Source of the DNA: Tubulinosema ratisbonensis
Taxonomy: Eukaryota > Microsporidia > Tubulinosematidae
Reading direction: 5' to 3'
DNA: 15,086 nt
Assembly (NCBI GenBank): GCA_004000155.1
Contig: RCSS01000053.1
Coordinates: 1-15,086 of the forward strand
In this document: positions 15,008 to 15,086 of the stretch, in pieces
Numbering within the stretch: the stretch's first letter is position 1
How the letters are laid out: each line of letters opens with the position of its first letter
Position numbers and translations under genes: made by a program
Notes under the pieces: model-generated
Database searches by the model: none
Told to the model about the DNA's origin: nothing
Seen by the model: the letters and a program-made list of their open reading frames with translations, nothing else

Positions 15008-15086
15008 ATGGCATTCAGTAAGAAAAATTTGACAAACAAAGCTTTAATTAATTTTAAAAAAAATAATTTTACTGATCGAGCACCTC
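15008..15086 (+). CDS. Possible 5' end of an unidentified gene, cut by the window edge
   Basis: A frame starting with ATG stays open for all 26 codons to the end. The peptide begins MAFSKKNLTNKALINF and is Lys/Asn-rich. I do not recognise it. The ATACCCCTTCTT motif 13 bp upstream is the main support, since 26 open codons alone are weak evidence in this base composition. Confidence 0.4.
   Translation, partial: MAFSKKNLTNKALINFKKNNFTDRAP

Noticed and set aside
1..15086. CRISPR array, prokaryotic operon, phage or toxin-antitoxin content
   Set aside because: No regularly spaced repeats, no Shine-Dalgarno-led gene strings and no such gene families; all identified genes are eukaryotic nuclear types.

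Overview
The window looks like nuclear DNA of a very AT-rich, intron-poor microsporidian. Every recognisable gene is eukaryotic: Cet1-type RNA triphosphatase, proteasome beta-1, PNKP, Ste24, SMC5, a Msn2-like zinc finger, tRNA-Pro and U6 snRNA. Proteins are short, genes lie tens of bases apart where they cluster, and most coding genes are single-exon. Placement below phylum is not possible from the sequence alone. Scattered single Ns and one homopolymer frameshift suggest a low-coverage assembly.

Left cluster (246-3342), compact: RNA triphosphatase (minus) and proteasome beta-1 (plus) share a 54-bp divergent promoter. Beta-1 converges on a small secreted thioredoxin-fold protein (minus). A tRNA-Pro(CGG) follows, and its T-run terminator overlaps the stop codon of the convergent PNKP gene (minus).

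Middle (3343-9174), gene-poor: two diverged Ste24/CAAX-prenyl-protease paralogues (minus) alternate with 1.0-kb and 2.4-kb intergenic stretches. These stretches hold three degenerate copies of one repeat. In one reading they resemble the fingers region of a Ty3/Gypsy reverse transcriptase. One copy lies about 0.5 kb downstream of each Ste24 gene, and the third is inverted between them.

Right part (9413-15086): a full-length SMC5 (plus) is followed by a 256-bp upstream region dense in CCAAT/ATTGG and carrying one CCCCT. Next comes a two-finger C2H2 gene whose base-contacting residues match yeast Msn2/Msn4; its second finger is broken by a one-base frameshift. U6 snRNA lies on the minus strand. 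About 1 kb with nothing firm follows, then what may be the start of a gene running off the end.

The genes do not form one pathway. They are housekeeping functions: mRNA capping, protein turnover, DNA end repair, prenyl-protein maturation, genome maintenance, transcription and splicing. The most interesting points are U6 (ACUGAGA in place of ACAGAGA, a C at the metal-binding bulge, and an extra 3' hairpin), the Msn2-like factor with its predicted CCCCT sites nearby, and the retroelement-like relics around the Ste24 duplication. I see no clear multi-gene novel system.
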